The notes under the pieces were generated by a model, which saw nothing but the letters and a program-made list of their open reading frames with translations, had not been told where the DNA came from and ran no database searches. Made by a program: the position numbers and the translations under genes. Of a stretch of 64,000 nt of DNA, positions 27,006 to 43,778 are shown piece after piece. Origin of the DNA: Ancylobacter dichloromethanicus (GTDB taxonomy: Bacteria > Pseudomonadota > Alphaproteobacteria > Rhizobiales > Xanthobacteraceae); contig NZ_JAHBGC010000011.1 of the NCBI RefSeq assembly GCF_018390645.1, positions 62,001-126,000 on the forward strand. The letters run 5' to 3'. Within the stretch, counting starts at the first letter, position 1. Every line of letters starts with the position of its first letter.

Positions 27006-27816
27006 GGCCAGGCCCGGCGCATTCATCGAAACCTCCGCCGCCACGCCGCCGGCCGAACGGCTGGCCCGCGTGCTCGAACGCTTCCCGGCGCTGGCGGTGG
27101 CGGTGAGCGGCGGGGTGGATTCGCTCACCCTGGCCAGCTTCGCCTTCGCCCATGGCGTGCCGCTCACCGTGATCCATGCGGTTTCTCCCGCCGTGCCGGC
27201 GGAGGCCACGATGCGGGTGCGGCATCTGGCGGTGGCGCAGGGCTGGGAACTCATCGTCACCGGCACCGGCGAGTTCGAGGACAAGCGCTACCGCGACAAC
27301 CCGGTGGACCGCTGCTATTTCTGCAAGACCAATCTCTACGACCGCGTCGCCGGGCTGACCGACCGGCCGATCGCCTCGGGGGCCAATCTCGACGATCTCG
27401 GCGACTATCGGCCCGGCCTGATCGCCGCCACAGAACGAAGGGTGGTGCACCCGCTCATCGAAGCGGGGCTGGCGAAAAGCGACGTGCGGGCGCTGGCCCG
27501 CGCGCTGGGGCTCGGCGAGGTCGCGGAACTGCCGGCGCAGCCCTGTCTCGCCAGCCGGGTCGAGACCGGCATCGCCATCCATGCCGCCGACCTCGCCTTT
27601 GTCGAGAGGGCCGAGCGGCGGCTTGCCGTGCTGACCGGCGGCGGCACGCTGCGCTGCCGGATCACCCGTCAGGGCGTGGTGGTGGAACTCGGGCCGGAGG
27701 CGATGGGCCATGCCGGCGCGGTGGACACGCTGATGGCGGGCCTGTGCGGGGAGGCGGCGCGGGTCTATGCCGGCACCCGCGCCTATCGCCGCGGCGCCAT
27801 GTTCGTCGGGGCCTGA
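26998..27816 (+). CDS. larE: LarE, sulfur-transfer enzyme for the nickel-pincer cofactor
   Basis: An ATP-dependent PP-loop enzyme that turns the carboxylates of the cofactor precursor into thiocarboxylates. The 272-aa protein has the pyrophosphatase loop SGGVDS (37-42), the family motif RCYFCKTNLY (105-114) and the motif PCLASR, whose Cys183 matches the sacrificial Cys176 of L. plantarum LarE. With a Cys pair in RCYFC as well, a cluster-assisted, non-sacrificial variant cannot be excluded. It overlaps the end of larC by 8 bases. Confidence 0.9.
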   Translation: MREARPGAFIETSAATPPAERLARVLERFPALAVAVSGGVDSLTLASFAFAHGVPLTVIHAVSPAVPAEATMRVRHLAVAQGWELIVTGTGEFEDKRYRDNPVDRCYFCKTNLYDRVAGLTDRPIASGANLDDLGDYRPGLIAATERRVVHPLIEAGLAKSDVRALARALGLGEVAELPAQPCLASRVETGIAIHAADLAFVERAERRLAVLTGGGTLRCRITRQGVVVELGPEAMGHAGAVDTLMAGLCGEAARVYAGTRAYRRGAMFVGA

Positions 27817-27819
27817 GTC

Positions 27820-28485
27820 ATGGACTTCACCTTCGACTGGCAGCGCGCGGCGCGCACCGGGCTTCCCGAGGCGGTGCTGTGCAGCGCCAAGTCGCCGGCG
27901 CAGCTCGCGGAAATCCTTGCCGCCGCGCGGGCGCGCTCGGCGCGGCTGCTGCTGACGCGGCTGGAGCCGGCGGGGTTCGCGGCGCTGGACGCGCAGGCAC
28001 GCTCCGGGCTCGACTACGACGCCGCCTCGCGCACCGCCGTGCTCGGCGGGCCGGTGCCGCTCGCCGCCGCCAGCGTCGCGGTGGTGGCGGCGGGCACCTC
28101 CGACCTGCCGGTGGCACGCGAGGCCGCGCAAACCCTGGCCTTCTCCGGCGAGGCATCGCTGCTCGTCGCCGATGTCGGCGTGGCCGGGCTGTGGCGGCTG
28201 ATGGCGCGGATCGAGGAAATCCGCCGCTTCCGGGTGGTGATCGCGGTGGCGGGGATGGAGGGGGCGCTGTTCAGCGTGCTCGGCGGGCTGGTGAGCGCAC
28301 CGGTCATCGCGGTGCCGTGTTCGGTCGGCTACGGCGTGGCCGAGGGCGGCAGGGCGGCGCTGGCCTCGGCGCTGGCGAGTTGCGCGCCCGGCGTGGTGGC
28401 GGTGAATATCGACAATGGCTACGGCGCCGCCTGCGCCGCCCTGAAGATGCTCGGCGCGGCGGCGACGGGCCGGGAGGAGCCGTGA
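27820..28485 (+). CDS. larB: LarB, nicotinate adenine dinucleotide carboxylase/hydrolase
   Basis: First enzyme of nickel-pincer cofactor synthesis: it carboxylates the pyridinium ring of NaAD and splits the pyrophosphate. The 221-aa protein has a short N-terminal region and a PurE-like C-terminal domain (VAVVAAGTSDLPVAREAA, then VSAPVIAVPCSVGYG, then NIDNGYGAACAAL). Cys in PCSVGYG fits the proposed nucleophile of LarB. It starts 3 bases after larE and ends overlapping the next gene by one base. Confidence 0.9.
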   Translation: MDFTFDWQRAARTGLPEAVLCSAKSPAQLAEILAAARARSARLLLTRLEPAGFAALDAQARSGLDYDAASRTAVLGGPVPLAAASVAVVAAGTSDLPVAREAAQTLAFSGEASLLVADVGVAGLWRLMARIEEIRRFRVVIAVAGMEGALFSVLGGLVSAPVIAVPCSVGYGVAEGGRAALASALASCAPGVVAVNIDNGYGAACAALKMLGAAATGREEP

Positions 28486-29516
28486 TGGCGCGTGTTCTCG
28501 TCACCGGCGGCGCGGGCTTCATCGCCGCCCATGTGATGCTGGCCCTGCTGCGCGAGGGCCATGCGGTGCGGGCGACGCTGCGCGACCTCGCCCGCGAGAG
28601 CGAGGTGCGCGCCATGCTGGCGGCGGGCGGGGCGCCGGCTGACGCTCCGCTCGGCTTCCACCGCGCCGACCTGCTCGAGGACGCCGGCTGGGCGGCGGCC
28701 GTGGCCGGCTGCGACGGCGTGCTGCATGTCGCCTCGCCGCTGCCGGCGGGGCTGGTGGCGGCCGATGAGGGCGCGCTGATCCGCACCGCGCGCGAGGGCA
28801 CGCTGCGGGTGCTGAAGGCGGCGCGCGCGGCCGGGGTGCGGCGGGTCGTCGTCACTTCCTCGTTCTCCGCGGTGGGCTATGGCCATCCGCCGCGCGCCGG
28901 GCGCTATGACGAGAGCGACTGGACCGACCCCGAGGGCGTGGGCGTCGACGCCTATACGCGCTCCAAGACGCTGGCCGAGCGGGCGGCGTGGGACTTCGTC
29001 GCCGGCGAGGGGGCCGGCATGGAGCTGGCGAGCATCAACCCGGTGGTGGTGCTCGGCCCGGCGCTGGGGCCGGACCTGTCCGCTTCGCTGGATCTGATAC
29101 GGGCGCTGCTGGACGGCACCGTGCCGGCGACGCCGCGCGTCTTTTTCGGCCTGGTGGACGTGCGCGACGTGGCCGAACTGCATGTGAAGGCGATGACGGC
29201 GCCGGAGGCGGCGGGCCAACGCTTCCTCGCCACGTCAGGCGACGCCGTATCGCTGCATCAGATCGCGCGCATGCTGCGCGATGGCCTCGGCCCGGCGGGC
29301 CGGCGGGCGCCGCGCTTCGAACTGCCGGATCTCCTGGTGCGCCTCGCCGCTCTCGTCTCGCCGACGGCACGCCTCGCGGTGCCGCGCCTCGGCATCCGCC
29401 GCAGCGCCTCCAGCGAGAAGGCGCGCGCCCTGCTCGGCTGGTCGCCCCGCCCGCCGGAAGAGGCGATCCTCGCCACGGCGGAAAGTCTGCTTCGGTTGGG
29501 CCTGGTGAAGGGCTAG
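28485..29516 (+). CDS. NAD(P)-dependent epimerase/dehydratase, dihydroflavonol-reductase-like
   Basis: An extended short-chain dehydrogenase of 343 aa. The Rossmann motif is VTGGAGFIAAHV at the N-terminus. The catalytic motif is YTRSK (within VDAYTRSKTLAERAAW), with TSSFSAVGYG before it. The overall pattern (INPVVVLGPALGPDLSAS) is that of 4-dihydromethyl-trisporate / dihydroflavonol-4-reductase-like enzymes. It is joined to larB by TGATG and may reduce an aldehyde or ketone linked to the LarA substrate, but this is inference from position only. Confidence 0.8.
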   Translation: MARVLVTGGAGFIAAHVMLALLREGHAVRATLRDLARESEVRAMLAAGGAPADAPLGFHRADLLEDAGWAAAVAGCDGVLHVASPLPAGLVAADEGALIRTAREGTLRVLKAARAAGVRRVVVTSSFSAVGYGHPPRAGRYDESDWTDPEGVGVDAYTRSKTLAERAAWDFVAGEGAGMELASINPVVVLGPALGPDLSASLDLIRALLDGTVPATPRVFFGLVDVRDVAELHVKAMTAPEAAGQRFLATSGDAVSLHQIARMLRDGLGPAGRRAPRFELPDLLVRLAALVSPTARLAVPRLGIRRSASSEKARALLGWSPRPPEEAILATAESLLRLGLVKG

Positions 29517-29520
29517 CGGT

Positions 29521-30612
29521 TCAGCCCGGCGTGCCCAGCGGCTGCTGCTGGGTGATGCAGTGGATGTTGCCGCCGCCGAGGATGATCTCGTGCGTCGGCA
29601 CGCCGACCACCTCGCGCTCCGGGAACAGGCGGGAGAGGATGGCGTGGGCCGCCTCGTCCTGCGCCGGGTCGAGCCGCGGCATCAGCACGAAACCGTTGCC
29701 GAGATAGAAATTGGCGTAGGAGGCGCCGAGCCGCTCCCCCGGACGGCGCGACATGCTGCCGGTCTCGGTCCCGAGGTCGAGCGCTTCCGCGTTGGAGCGG
29801 AACAGCGGGCCGGGCAGCGGCAGGGTGACGATCTCCAGCGCGCGGCCACGCGCGTCGGTCATCTTCGACAGGCGTTCACGGGCATCCCTCGAAATCGCGT
29901 ATTGCGGATCGAGCGGGTCGTCGCAGCCGGTGAGCGCCACCACGCCGGGCCGCACGAAGCAGGCGAGGTTGTCGATATGGCCGGAGGTCTCGTCGTCGAC
30001 CAGGCCGGCGCCGAGCCACAGCACCCGGGAGACGCCGAGATAGTCCTTCAGGTGCTGCTCGATCTCCTCGCGGGTGAGGTGCGGGTTGCGGTTGGGGTTG
30101 AGCAGGCACTCCTCCGTCGTGAGCACCGTGCCCTCGCCATCGACATGGATCGAGCCGCCTTCCAGAACCAGCGGGGCGGCGTAGCGCGGGGCACGCTCGA
30201 TCTCCAGCATCTTGGCGGCGATCGCCTCGTCCTGGTCGAATGGGCTGTAGAGCCCGCCCCAGGCGTTGAAGCCCCAGTCGACGCCGCGCAGCCGGCCCGC
30301 ACCGTCGGTGAGGAAGGTGGCGCCGCTGTCGCGGCACCAGGAATCGTCGCAGGACGCCTCGACCACGCGCACCGAGGCGGGCAGGGCGGCGCGGGCGTGG
30401 CGCCATTGCCGGGCGGTGGCGAGCATGGTGACCGGCTCGAACCGGGCGATGGCGCCGGCGACCGCGGCGAAGGCGGCCTGTGCCGGGGCGGCGCCGTCGC
30501 GCCAATTGTCCGGCCGCTCCGGCCAGATCATCCAGGTGCCGGCATGCGGCTCCCATTCGGCCGGCATGCGGAAGCCATCGGCGGCGGGCAGCGTGGCGAG
30601 GGTTTCGCTCAT
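29521..30612 (-). CDS. aguA: Agmatine deiminase
   Basis: Hydrolyses agmatine to N-carbamoylputrescine and ammonia in the arginine-decarboxylase route to putrescine. The 363-aa sequence is of normal length and contains WPERPDNWRDGAAPAQ, DDSWCRDSGATF, the VLEGGSIHVDGEG box, DDETSGHIDN and the catalytic Cys352 in GGGNIHCITQQQP. It is the second gene of a two-gene unit, 4 bases after aguB. The 3' end faces the epimerase gene convergently with only a 4-base gap and no visible terminator. Confidence 0.94.
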   Translation of the reverse strand: MSETLATLPAADGFRMPAEWEPHAGTWMIWPERPDNWRDGAAPAQAAFAAVAGAIARFEPVTMLATARQWRHARAALPASVRVVEASCDDSWCRDSGATFLTDGAGRLRGVDWGFNAWGGLYSPFDQDEAIAAKMLEIERAPRYAAPLVLEGGSIHVDGEGTVLTTEECLLNPNRNPHLTREEIEQHLKDYLGVSRVLWLGAGLVDDETSGHIDNLACFVRPGVVALTGCDDPLDPQYAISRDARERLSKMTDARGRALEIVTLPLPGPLFRSNAEALDLGTETGSMSRRPGERLGASYANFYLGNGFVLMPRLDPAQDEAAHAILSRLFPEREVVGVPTHEIILGGGNIHCITQQQPLGTPG

Positions 30613-30616
30613 GGGA

Positions 30617-31507
30617 TCACCCGATGGCCCGCGTGGGGGCGTGCCCGTCCAGCGACAGCAGCGGGCCGTAGAGTTCCGGCCGGCGGTCGCGGAAGACGCC
30701 CCAGCTGTGGCGCTGGCGGGCGATGCCGTCGAGGTCGAAGGTGGCGGTGAGCACGGTTTCTTCGCTGCGGCCGGCCTCGGCGACCTTCTCGCCGGTGGGC
30801 CCGGCGATGAAGGAGGAGCCGTAGAAGGTGAGGGCGGTGCCGTTGCGGCCCTCTTCGCGGCCGATGCGGTTGGAGGCGATCAGCGGCATCAGGTTGGCGC
30901 CGGCATGGCCCTGCATCACCCGCTGCCAGTGGCCGGCGGAATCGAGGCCGGCATCGTGCGGCTCGGAGCCGATGGCGGTGGGGTAGAGCAGCATTTCGGC
31001 GCCGAGCAGCGCCATGGCGCGGGCGCATTCCGGGAACCACTGGTCCCAGCAGATACCGACCCCGACGCGCCCGACCGCGGTGTCCCAGACGCGGAAGCCG
31101 GTGTCGCCGGGCGAGAAGTAGAACTTCTCGGTGTAGCCCGGCCCGTCCGGAATGTGGCTCTTGCGGTAGAGGCCCAGAATCGACCCGTCCGCGTCGACCA
31201 TGGCGAGGCTGTTGAAGGCGGCCTGCCCGCCGCGCTCGAAGAAGGAGATGGGCAGCACCACGCCCAGCTCCTTTGCCAGACCGGCGAAATGGGCGATCAG
31301 CCGGTTGCCCTCGAACGGCCTGGCGAGATCGAGGAACTCGTAGAGCTGGTCCTGGCAGAAATAGGGGGTCTCGAACAGTTCCTGCAGCAGGATGAGCCGG
31401 GCACCGCGCCCGGCGGCCTCGCGCACCAGCGCCTCGGCGCGGGCGATGTTGCCCTCCACGTCCCAGTCGCAGCGCATCTGGGTGGCGGCGACGGTCAGGC
31501 TGCGCAT
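30617..31507 (-). CDS. aguB: N-carbamoylputrescine amidase
   Basis: A nitrilase-superfamily enzyme of 296 aa that releases putrescine, CO2 and ammonia from N-carbamoylputrescine. The Glu-Lys-Cys triad is visible in LLQELFET, YRKSHIPDGPGY and VGICWDQWFPE. Two adjacent ATG codons exist; I chose 31507 (MRSLTVAATQ) because a GGAG lies six bases before it, while the ATG at 31513 directly touches that GGAG. It sits 26 bases downstream of the DUF2794 gene. Confidence 0.93.
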   Translation of the reverse strand: MRSLTVAATQMRCDWDVEGNIARAEALVREAAGRGARLILLQELFETPYFCQDQLYEFLDLARPFEGNRLIAHFAGLAKELGVVLPISFFERGGQAAFNSLAMVDADGSILGLYRKSHIPDGPGYTEKFYFSPGDTGFRVWDTAVGRVGVGICWDQWFPECARAMALLGAEMLLYPTAIGSEPHDAGLDSAGHWQRVMQGHAGANLMPLIASNRIGREEGRNGTALTFYGSSFIAGPTGEKVAEAGRSEETVLTATFDLDGIARQRHSWGVFRDRRPELYGPLLSLDGHAPTRAIG

Positions 31508-31533
31508 GGACATCTCCGGATCGGAAGGTGGGT

Positions 31534-31875
31534 TCAGTTGACGGCGCGCAGCGGCTTTTCCAGTACCGCGATCACGCGCGCAAGCTCGTGCCCGCGCTTG
31601 AGGATGAGCCCGGTCTGCGACACCACGGTGTAGGCGCCCTGGCGGCGGGCGAGGCGCGGGTCCTTCTCGATCCGGTAGATCGGCACCTCGGTGGCGCGGC
31701 GGAAGATGGAGAAGATGGCCTTGTCGCGGGTGAAGTCGATGGCGTAGTCGCGCCATTCGCCCTGGGCAACCATGCGGCCATAGAGATCGAGGATGCGGTC
31801 GAGCTCGCGGCGGTCGAAGGTGACGCGGTCGACGCGCGCGCCGGCCGGCAAGGCTATGGGGTCGATTTCCGCCAC
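31534..31875 (-). CDS. DUF2794 family protein
   Basis: Encodes 113 aa. The sequence RVTFDRRELDRILDLYGRM, then EWRDYAIDFTRDKAIFSIF and PIYRIEKDPRLARRQGAY are those of DUF2794, a small soluble family found mainly in alphaproteobacteria. Its function is unknown. It is upstream of aguB on the same strand and may be cotranscribed with it. No signal or membrane segment is visible. Confidence 0.8.
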   Translation of the reverse strand: MAEIDPIALPAGARVDRVTFDRRELDRILDLYGRMVAQGEWRDYAIDFTRDKAIFSIFRRATEVPIYRIEKDPRLARRQGAYTVVSQTGLILKRGHELARVIAVLEKPLRAVN

Positions 31876-32026
31876 GCGGCTCCTCCGCCCTGGGCGGCCC
31901 GGCTGGCGCGGGCCTGCGGACTCATCAATGTCATGTCGCGGTCATGATCCACCGGGCGGCGGGCGGCTTCAAGCGCCTTTTCGCCGCCGCGCCGGCGGCG
32001 GCACCCGGGCGACGGTCGCCGGACAG

Positions 32027-32053
32027 AAAAAGGGCCGGCGAAGCAGCCGGCCC
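32027..32053 (-). terminator. Intrinsic terminator
   Basis: On the minus strand GGGCCGGC (32053-32046), loop of six bases, GCCGGCCC (32039-32032) and a run of five T (32031-32027). It ends transcription coming from the DUF1223 gene. The rest of the gap 31876-32231 holds only a weak small ORF. Confidence 0.8.
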
Positions 32054-32077
32054 TGAAGAGCAATTCGGGGATTGAAC

Positions 32078-32176
32078 CTAGAACATAACGTCAGGCCGGC
32101 CCACAAACGCCGCGGGGGGCTGGGGGGCTGGGAAACCGATGCGCCTGCGAACCGGCCCAACGCTATGAAACGACAT
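32078..32176 (-). CDS. Possible 32-aa small protein or 3' UTR RNA
   Basis: An ATG frame of 33 codons (MSFHSVGPVRRRIGF followed by a Pro/Ala-rich part and VGRPDVMF) lies between the DUF1223 stop and the terminator that ends 25 bases after its own stop. I do not recognise the peptide and see no strong ribosome-binding site. A 3' UTR or small RNA without coding function is at least as likely. Confidence 0.2.
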   Translation of the reverse strand: MSFHSVGPVRRRIGFPAPQPPAAFVGRPDVMF

Positions 32177-32231
32177 TGGAACTGGCTATGGGCATTGCAA
32201 CGGCCGAATTCGGGCCGTCCTGTGTTTTCTG

Positions 32232-33092
32232 TTAACGAGCGTGTGATTGTATTGCTGGCGTCGATTCGAGCGGCTGGAGCGCCGCGCCGAGGATGGCGCC
32301 CGGTTCGGTGGACGAGCCGGACTGCACGAACACCACCACCGCGTCGGTGGGGTCGCCGGGCAGGCGATGCACCGTCGTCTCGAAGCTGGCGGCCGTGCCT
32401 TGCCAGTCGCCGAGCCGGGTCCAGCCGCGCACCACATTGTGGTAGACCACGCTGGCGCCCTCATTCTCGCCGCGGCCGATATCGACCTCCATGCGGCTCG
32501 CCACCGGGCACAGCCAGACCTCGCCCTTGGCCGAGCCGGGGGCGGCGGCGACATGCACCTTCACCCTGCCGCCGAGGCTTTCCACCGTGACCGGCACCGG
32601 CGGCGGGTCGATGTCGGCCAGCGTGCGCTCCAGCGTCGCCCGGTCCGAGCCGATCGCCATGATGCGGCCGTTCACCACCGCCTGCGGGGTGAACAGCTTG
32701 CCGTCGCCGCGCATGTGCGCATAGGCCTTCTGGCGCAGCGAATGGCCGTGCTTGGCCAGCGTGTCCTTCCAGCCGAGATAATCCCAGTAGTCCACCGCCA
32801 GGGTGAGCGCGATCACGTCGGGACGCGTGGCGAGTTCGCCCATCAGCTTGTCGGCCGGCGGGCAGGAGGAACAGCCCTGGCTGGTGAACAGCTCGATCAT
32901 CGCCTTCGGTGCCGCCACCGGCTTCACCGGCTCGACTTTCGCCGCCGGGGTGGGGGCGTCTTCCGCGTGGGCGGCGCCGGCGGGCACCATCAGCAGGGCC
33001 AGCAGCGCCAGGGCAAGACCCGACAGGGGCGTGCAGGCGGGGCGGGTGTCGCGGGCGGACAGGCAGGAATCGAGGGAGGCGGTCAGGGACAT
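32232..33092 (-). CDS. DUF1223 exported thioredoxin-fold protein
   Basis: Encodes 286 aa. The core motif ELFTSQGCSSCPPADKL (near residue 68-84) is a CxxC thioredoxin-like active site diagnostic of DUF1223. Further family text is LAVDYWDYLGWKDTLA and TPQAVVNGR. A hydrophobic segment LALALLALLMVPAGAAHA gives a signal peptide, so it is periplasmic. ATG 33092 is chosen because the upstream open frame has no similarity. The family is conserved in Rhizobiales with unknown reaction. It is followed by the terminator at 32027. Confidence 0.82.
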   Translation of the reverse strand: MSLTASLDSCLSARDTRPACTPLSGLALALLALLMVPAGAAHAEDAPTPAAKVEPVKPVAAPKAMIELFTSQGCSSCPPADKLMGELATRPDVIALTLAVDYWDYLGWKDTLAKHGHSLRQKAYAHMRGDGKLFTPQAVVNGRIMAIGSDRATLERTLADIDPPPVPVTVESLGGRVKVHVAAAPGSAKGEVWLCPVASRMEVDIGRGENEGASVVYHNVVRGWTRLGDWQGTAASFETTVHRLPGDPTDAVVVFVQSGSSTEPGAILGAALQPLESTPAIQSHAR

Positions 33093-33327
33093 GTCGGGCG
33101 GTTGTCCTTGGGCGCGGAACGGTCTGGCACGCGGCGGGCCGGTCCGCAGGGAGGGCGCCTTTCGCAGGGTTCGGGGCGGAGCGGGCCGAGCCTTGCCGGC
33201 CGGATCCGCACCCAAGGCAATAGGACGGCGCGGGCATCGCCACCAGTCACATTCGGGTGTCGCCACGCACGCGGGCGTGACGTGACCCAACGAGCGGCCG
33301 GGCGCCGGCACGGCGGCCGCCGGATGC

Positions 33328-33360
33328 AAAAAGCCGGCACGGGACGAGCCCGCGCCGGCT
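33328..33360 (-). terminator. Intrinsic terminator of acnA
   Basis: On the minus strand AGCCGGC (33360-33354), an inner GCGGG/CCCGT extension, GCCGGCT (33338-33332) and five T. It begins 24 bases after the acnA stop. The remaining gap 33093-33327 contains no gene I can support and probably holds the DUF1223 promoter. Confidence 0.8.
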
Positions 33361-33384
33361 GCCTGCAGGCGTTGCGAGCCCCGC

Positions 33385-36069
<2,685 letters not shown>

Positions 36070-36284
36070 GGCTGGCAGGTCCCCGCTAACAAAGTGACAG
36101 GATGCGCTGGGCCTTGGAGGGAAGCGGGCTCGCGGGCTATAGCTCGGGCGGGCCCTGGCACGGCACGGGGCGCATCGTTCAGATTTCTATATAGAGCCAT
36201 TTCAAACTCCGATCCTAGAGGGCTTGACGCGATGCATTGGAAAATTGTGCGGCGCGTCGGCAACGGTCGGCGGCGGAGGCGTTG

Positions 36285-36922
36285 ATGCGGCTGGTGGTGG
36301 AAAATCTGGCGTGCCGGCGTGGCGTGCGGCTGCTTTTCGCGGGGCTCGGCTTCACCCTGGAGGCCGGCCGCGCGCTCATCGTCACCGGGCCGAACGGCAC
36401 CGGAAAATCCTCCATGCTGCGGCTCATCGCCGGGCTGGCGCGGCCGGAAGCGGGGCGGATGCGGCTCGAAGGCGCGCCCGAGCCGGAGGATTTCGCCGAG
36501 GAGGTGCACTATCTCGGCCATCTCGACGCCCATAAGGGCGCGCTGAGCGCGCAGGAGAACCTTGCCTTCTGGCGCGACATGCTGGGGCGGCCGGCGCTGA
36601 CGGTCGCGCAGGCGATGGAGGCGGTCGGGCTCGGTGGACTGGAGCGGCTGCCGGTGGCGGTGCTCTCAGCCGGGCAGAAGCGCCGGCTGGCGCTGGCCCG
36701 GCTGCTGGTGGCGGAGCGTCCGCTCTGGCTGCTGGACGAGCCGACCACGGCGCTCGACGTGACGGCGCAGGCGCGCTTCGCCGAACTGGCGCGGGCGCAT
36801 GTGGAGGCGGGCGGGCTGATCGTCGCCGCCACTCATGCGCCACTCGATTTCGGCCCCTCCGACGCGCTCGACATCAGTGCCTGGCGGCCGGCCCGCGCGG
36901 CGCCCGAGCCGGCGGTGAGCGC

Positions 36923-36926
<4 letters not shown>
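36285..36926 (+). CDS. ccmA: Heme exporter ATP-binding protein CcmA
   Basis: ATPase of the CcmABCD complex that releases holo-CcmE during cytochrome c maturation. The 213-aa protein shows Walker A GPNGTGKSS, signature LSAGQKRRLALARLL and Walker B WLLDEPTTALD. ATG 36285 has GGAGG at 36275-36279. A longer frame upstream begins at 36237 but lacks similarity. It overlaps ccmB by four bases. Confidence 0.93.
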
Positions 36927-40046
<3,120 letters not shown>

Positions 40047-40071
40047 ACGGCAGAGCGGAGCAAAGGGACAC

Positions 40072-42415
<2,344 letters not shown>

Positions 42416-42484
42416 TCCACGCGCCCCGGCCGCTGACGGCACGGGGCGTCGATCATTGACGCTGACGCATCCTCTGGAGGATCC

Positions 42485-42901
42485 ATGGCCACCTTCCCGT
42501 TCGAACTCGTCTCGCCCGAGCGTCTCGTCTATTCCGGCGCGGTGACCGAGGTCATCGTTCCCGGCGCCGAGGGCGAGTTCGGCATCCTTGCCGGCCATGC
42601 GCCCTTCGTGTCGACGCTGAAGCCCGGCGTGCTGACGATCAAGGGCGACGGCGCGGCGCGGAAGCTCTTCGTGCGCGGCGGCTTCGCGGAAGCCAACCCG
42701 CAGGGCCTCACCGTGCTCGCCGAGACCGCGATCCCGCTGGCCGAACTGCCGGCCGAAAAGCTGGCGCAGATGATCCGTAACGCGCAGGAAGACGTCGAGG
42801 ACGCCGGCGACGAGGCGACCCGCGCCAGCCGCCAGCAGTTCCTCGAACAGCTCAAGTCGGCGGCGGCGGCGATCGAGGCGGATTCGCGCAGCCCGCACTG
42901 A
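42485..42901 (+). CDS. atpC: ATP synthase F1 epsilon subunit
   Basis: Rotor subunit of 138 aa that couples gamma to the c-ring and can inhibit hydrolysis. The N-terminal beta domain shows FELVSPERLVYSGAV and VPGAEGEFGILAGHAPF. The C-terminal helical part is present though shortened and Ala/Glu-rich. ATG 42485 follows CTGGAGG. It is the last gene of the operon, before a strong terminator. Confidence 0.96.
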   Translation: MATFPFELVSPERLVYSGAVTEVIVPGAEGEFGILAGHAPFVSTLKPGVLTIKGDGAARKLFVRGGFAEANPQGLTVLAETAIPLAELPAEKLAQMIRNAQEDVEDAGDEATRASRQQFLEQLKSAAAAIEADSRSPH

Positions 42902-42963
42902 ACCGGGCGGCGACAAACCTCGCCGCACCGAGTTTCGTCCGTTCGACGAGGCGTTTATGATCC

Positions 42964-42989
42964 GGGCCGCTGTCACCAGCGGCCCTTTT
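42964..42989 (+). terminator. Intrinsic terminator of the atp operon
   Basis: GGGCCGCT (42964-42971), loop GTCACC, AGCGGCCC (42978-42985) and TTTT. It lies 62 bases after atpC and 20 bases before the next gene, so that gene probably receives only read-through transcription from this side. Confidence 0.85.
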
Positions 42990-43009
42990 CATTTCCGGAG
43001 GATACGCGA

Positions 43010-43699
43010 ATGATCGATGCCACCAGCATCAGCGGCTCGACCTTCAGCGCCCATGCCTGGGGCCGCAACCTGCCGACCTTCGAGGCCATCCGCACCATGG
43101 CGTTCAACGAGGCGCTGGCGGACGGTTCGCTGTCGCAGGAGCGCTTCCGGCACTACATGATCCAGGACGCGCACTACCTGATCGCCTTCGGCCGGGCGCT
43201 GGCGATCGCCGCCGCCAAGGCGGAGGACCCGGACGGGCTGGTGCAGTTCGCGGAAGCGGCCAAGATCGCGGTGGTGGTGGAGCGCTCGCTGCACGCCGAT
43301 TTCTTCGAGAGCTTCGGCGTCGACGCCGACGAATTCGCGCGCACGCCGATGTCGCCGGTGTGCCACCATTATTCCAGCTTCCTGATCGCCACCGCCTATG
43401 CCGAGCCCTATCCGGTGGTGCTGGCGGCGCTGCTGCCCTGCTTCTGGATCTACGCCGAGGTCGGGCGCGACATTCTCGGCCGGGCGGTGCGGCCGAACCC
43501 CTATGACGCCTGGATCGACACCTATGCCGGCGAAGAGTTCCACGAGGCGGTGCGGGCGGTGATCGCCACCACCGACCACGCGGCGGCGGGCGCGTCGCCG
43601 GCCGTGCTCGCGCACATGCACGCGGCCTACAAGCGGGCCACGGAACTCGAATGGATGTTCTGGGATTCAGCCTGGCGCCTGGCCGACTGGCCGGTCTGA
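43010..43699 (+). CDS. TenA family protein (thiaminase II / aminopyrimidine aminohydrolase)
   Basis: All-helical 229-aa protein. TenA enzymes salvage thiamine breakdown products by hydrolysing aminopyrimidines. Family features are FRHYMIQDAHYLIAFGRALA, HADFFESFG, ALLPCFWIYAEVG and the C-terminal ATELEWMFWDSAW with its conserved Glu. Cys118 in SPVCHHY is the candidate nucleophile. GGAGG lies before ATG 43010. No TPP riboswitch is visible in the 108-base gap, and no thi genes are adjacent. Confidence 0.85.
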   Translation: MIDATSISGSTFSAHAWGRNLPTFEAIRTMAFNEALADGSLSQERFRHYMIQDAHYLIAFGRALAIAAAKAEDPDGLVQFAEAAKIAVVVERSLHADFFESFGVDADEFARTPMSPVCHHYSSFLIATAYAEPYPVVLAALLPCFWIYAEVGRDILGRAVRPNPYDAWIDTYAGEEFHEAVRAVIATTDHAAAGASPAVLAHMHAAYKRATELEWMFWDSAWRLADWPV

Positions 43700-43778
43700 C
43701 CGGAGCGGGGGCGAGCGGGAAGCGCAGGGCGCCTGCGCCGCAGGCGGGAGGGCTGCCGGGCGGGGGACGCCCGGCTGC

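Noticed and set aside
42902-43009. A TPP riboswitch before the TenA-like gene
   Set aside because: The gap is only 108 bases, part of it an intrinsic terminator, and no CTGAGA-type core is present.
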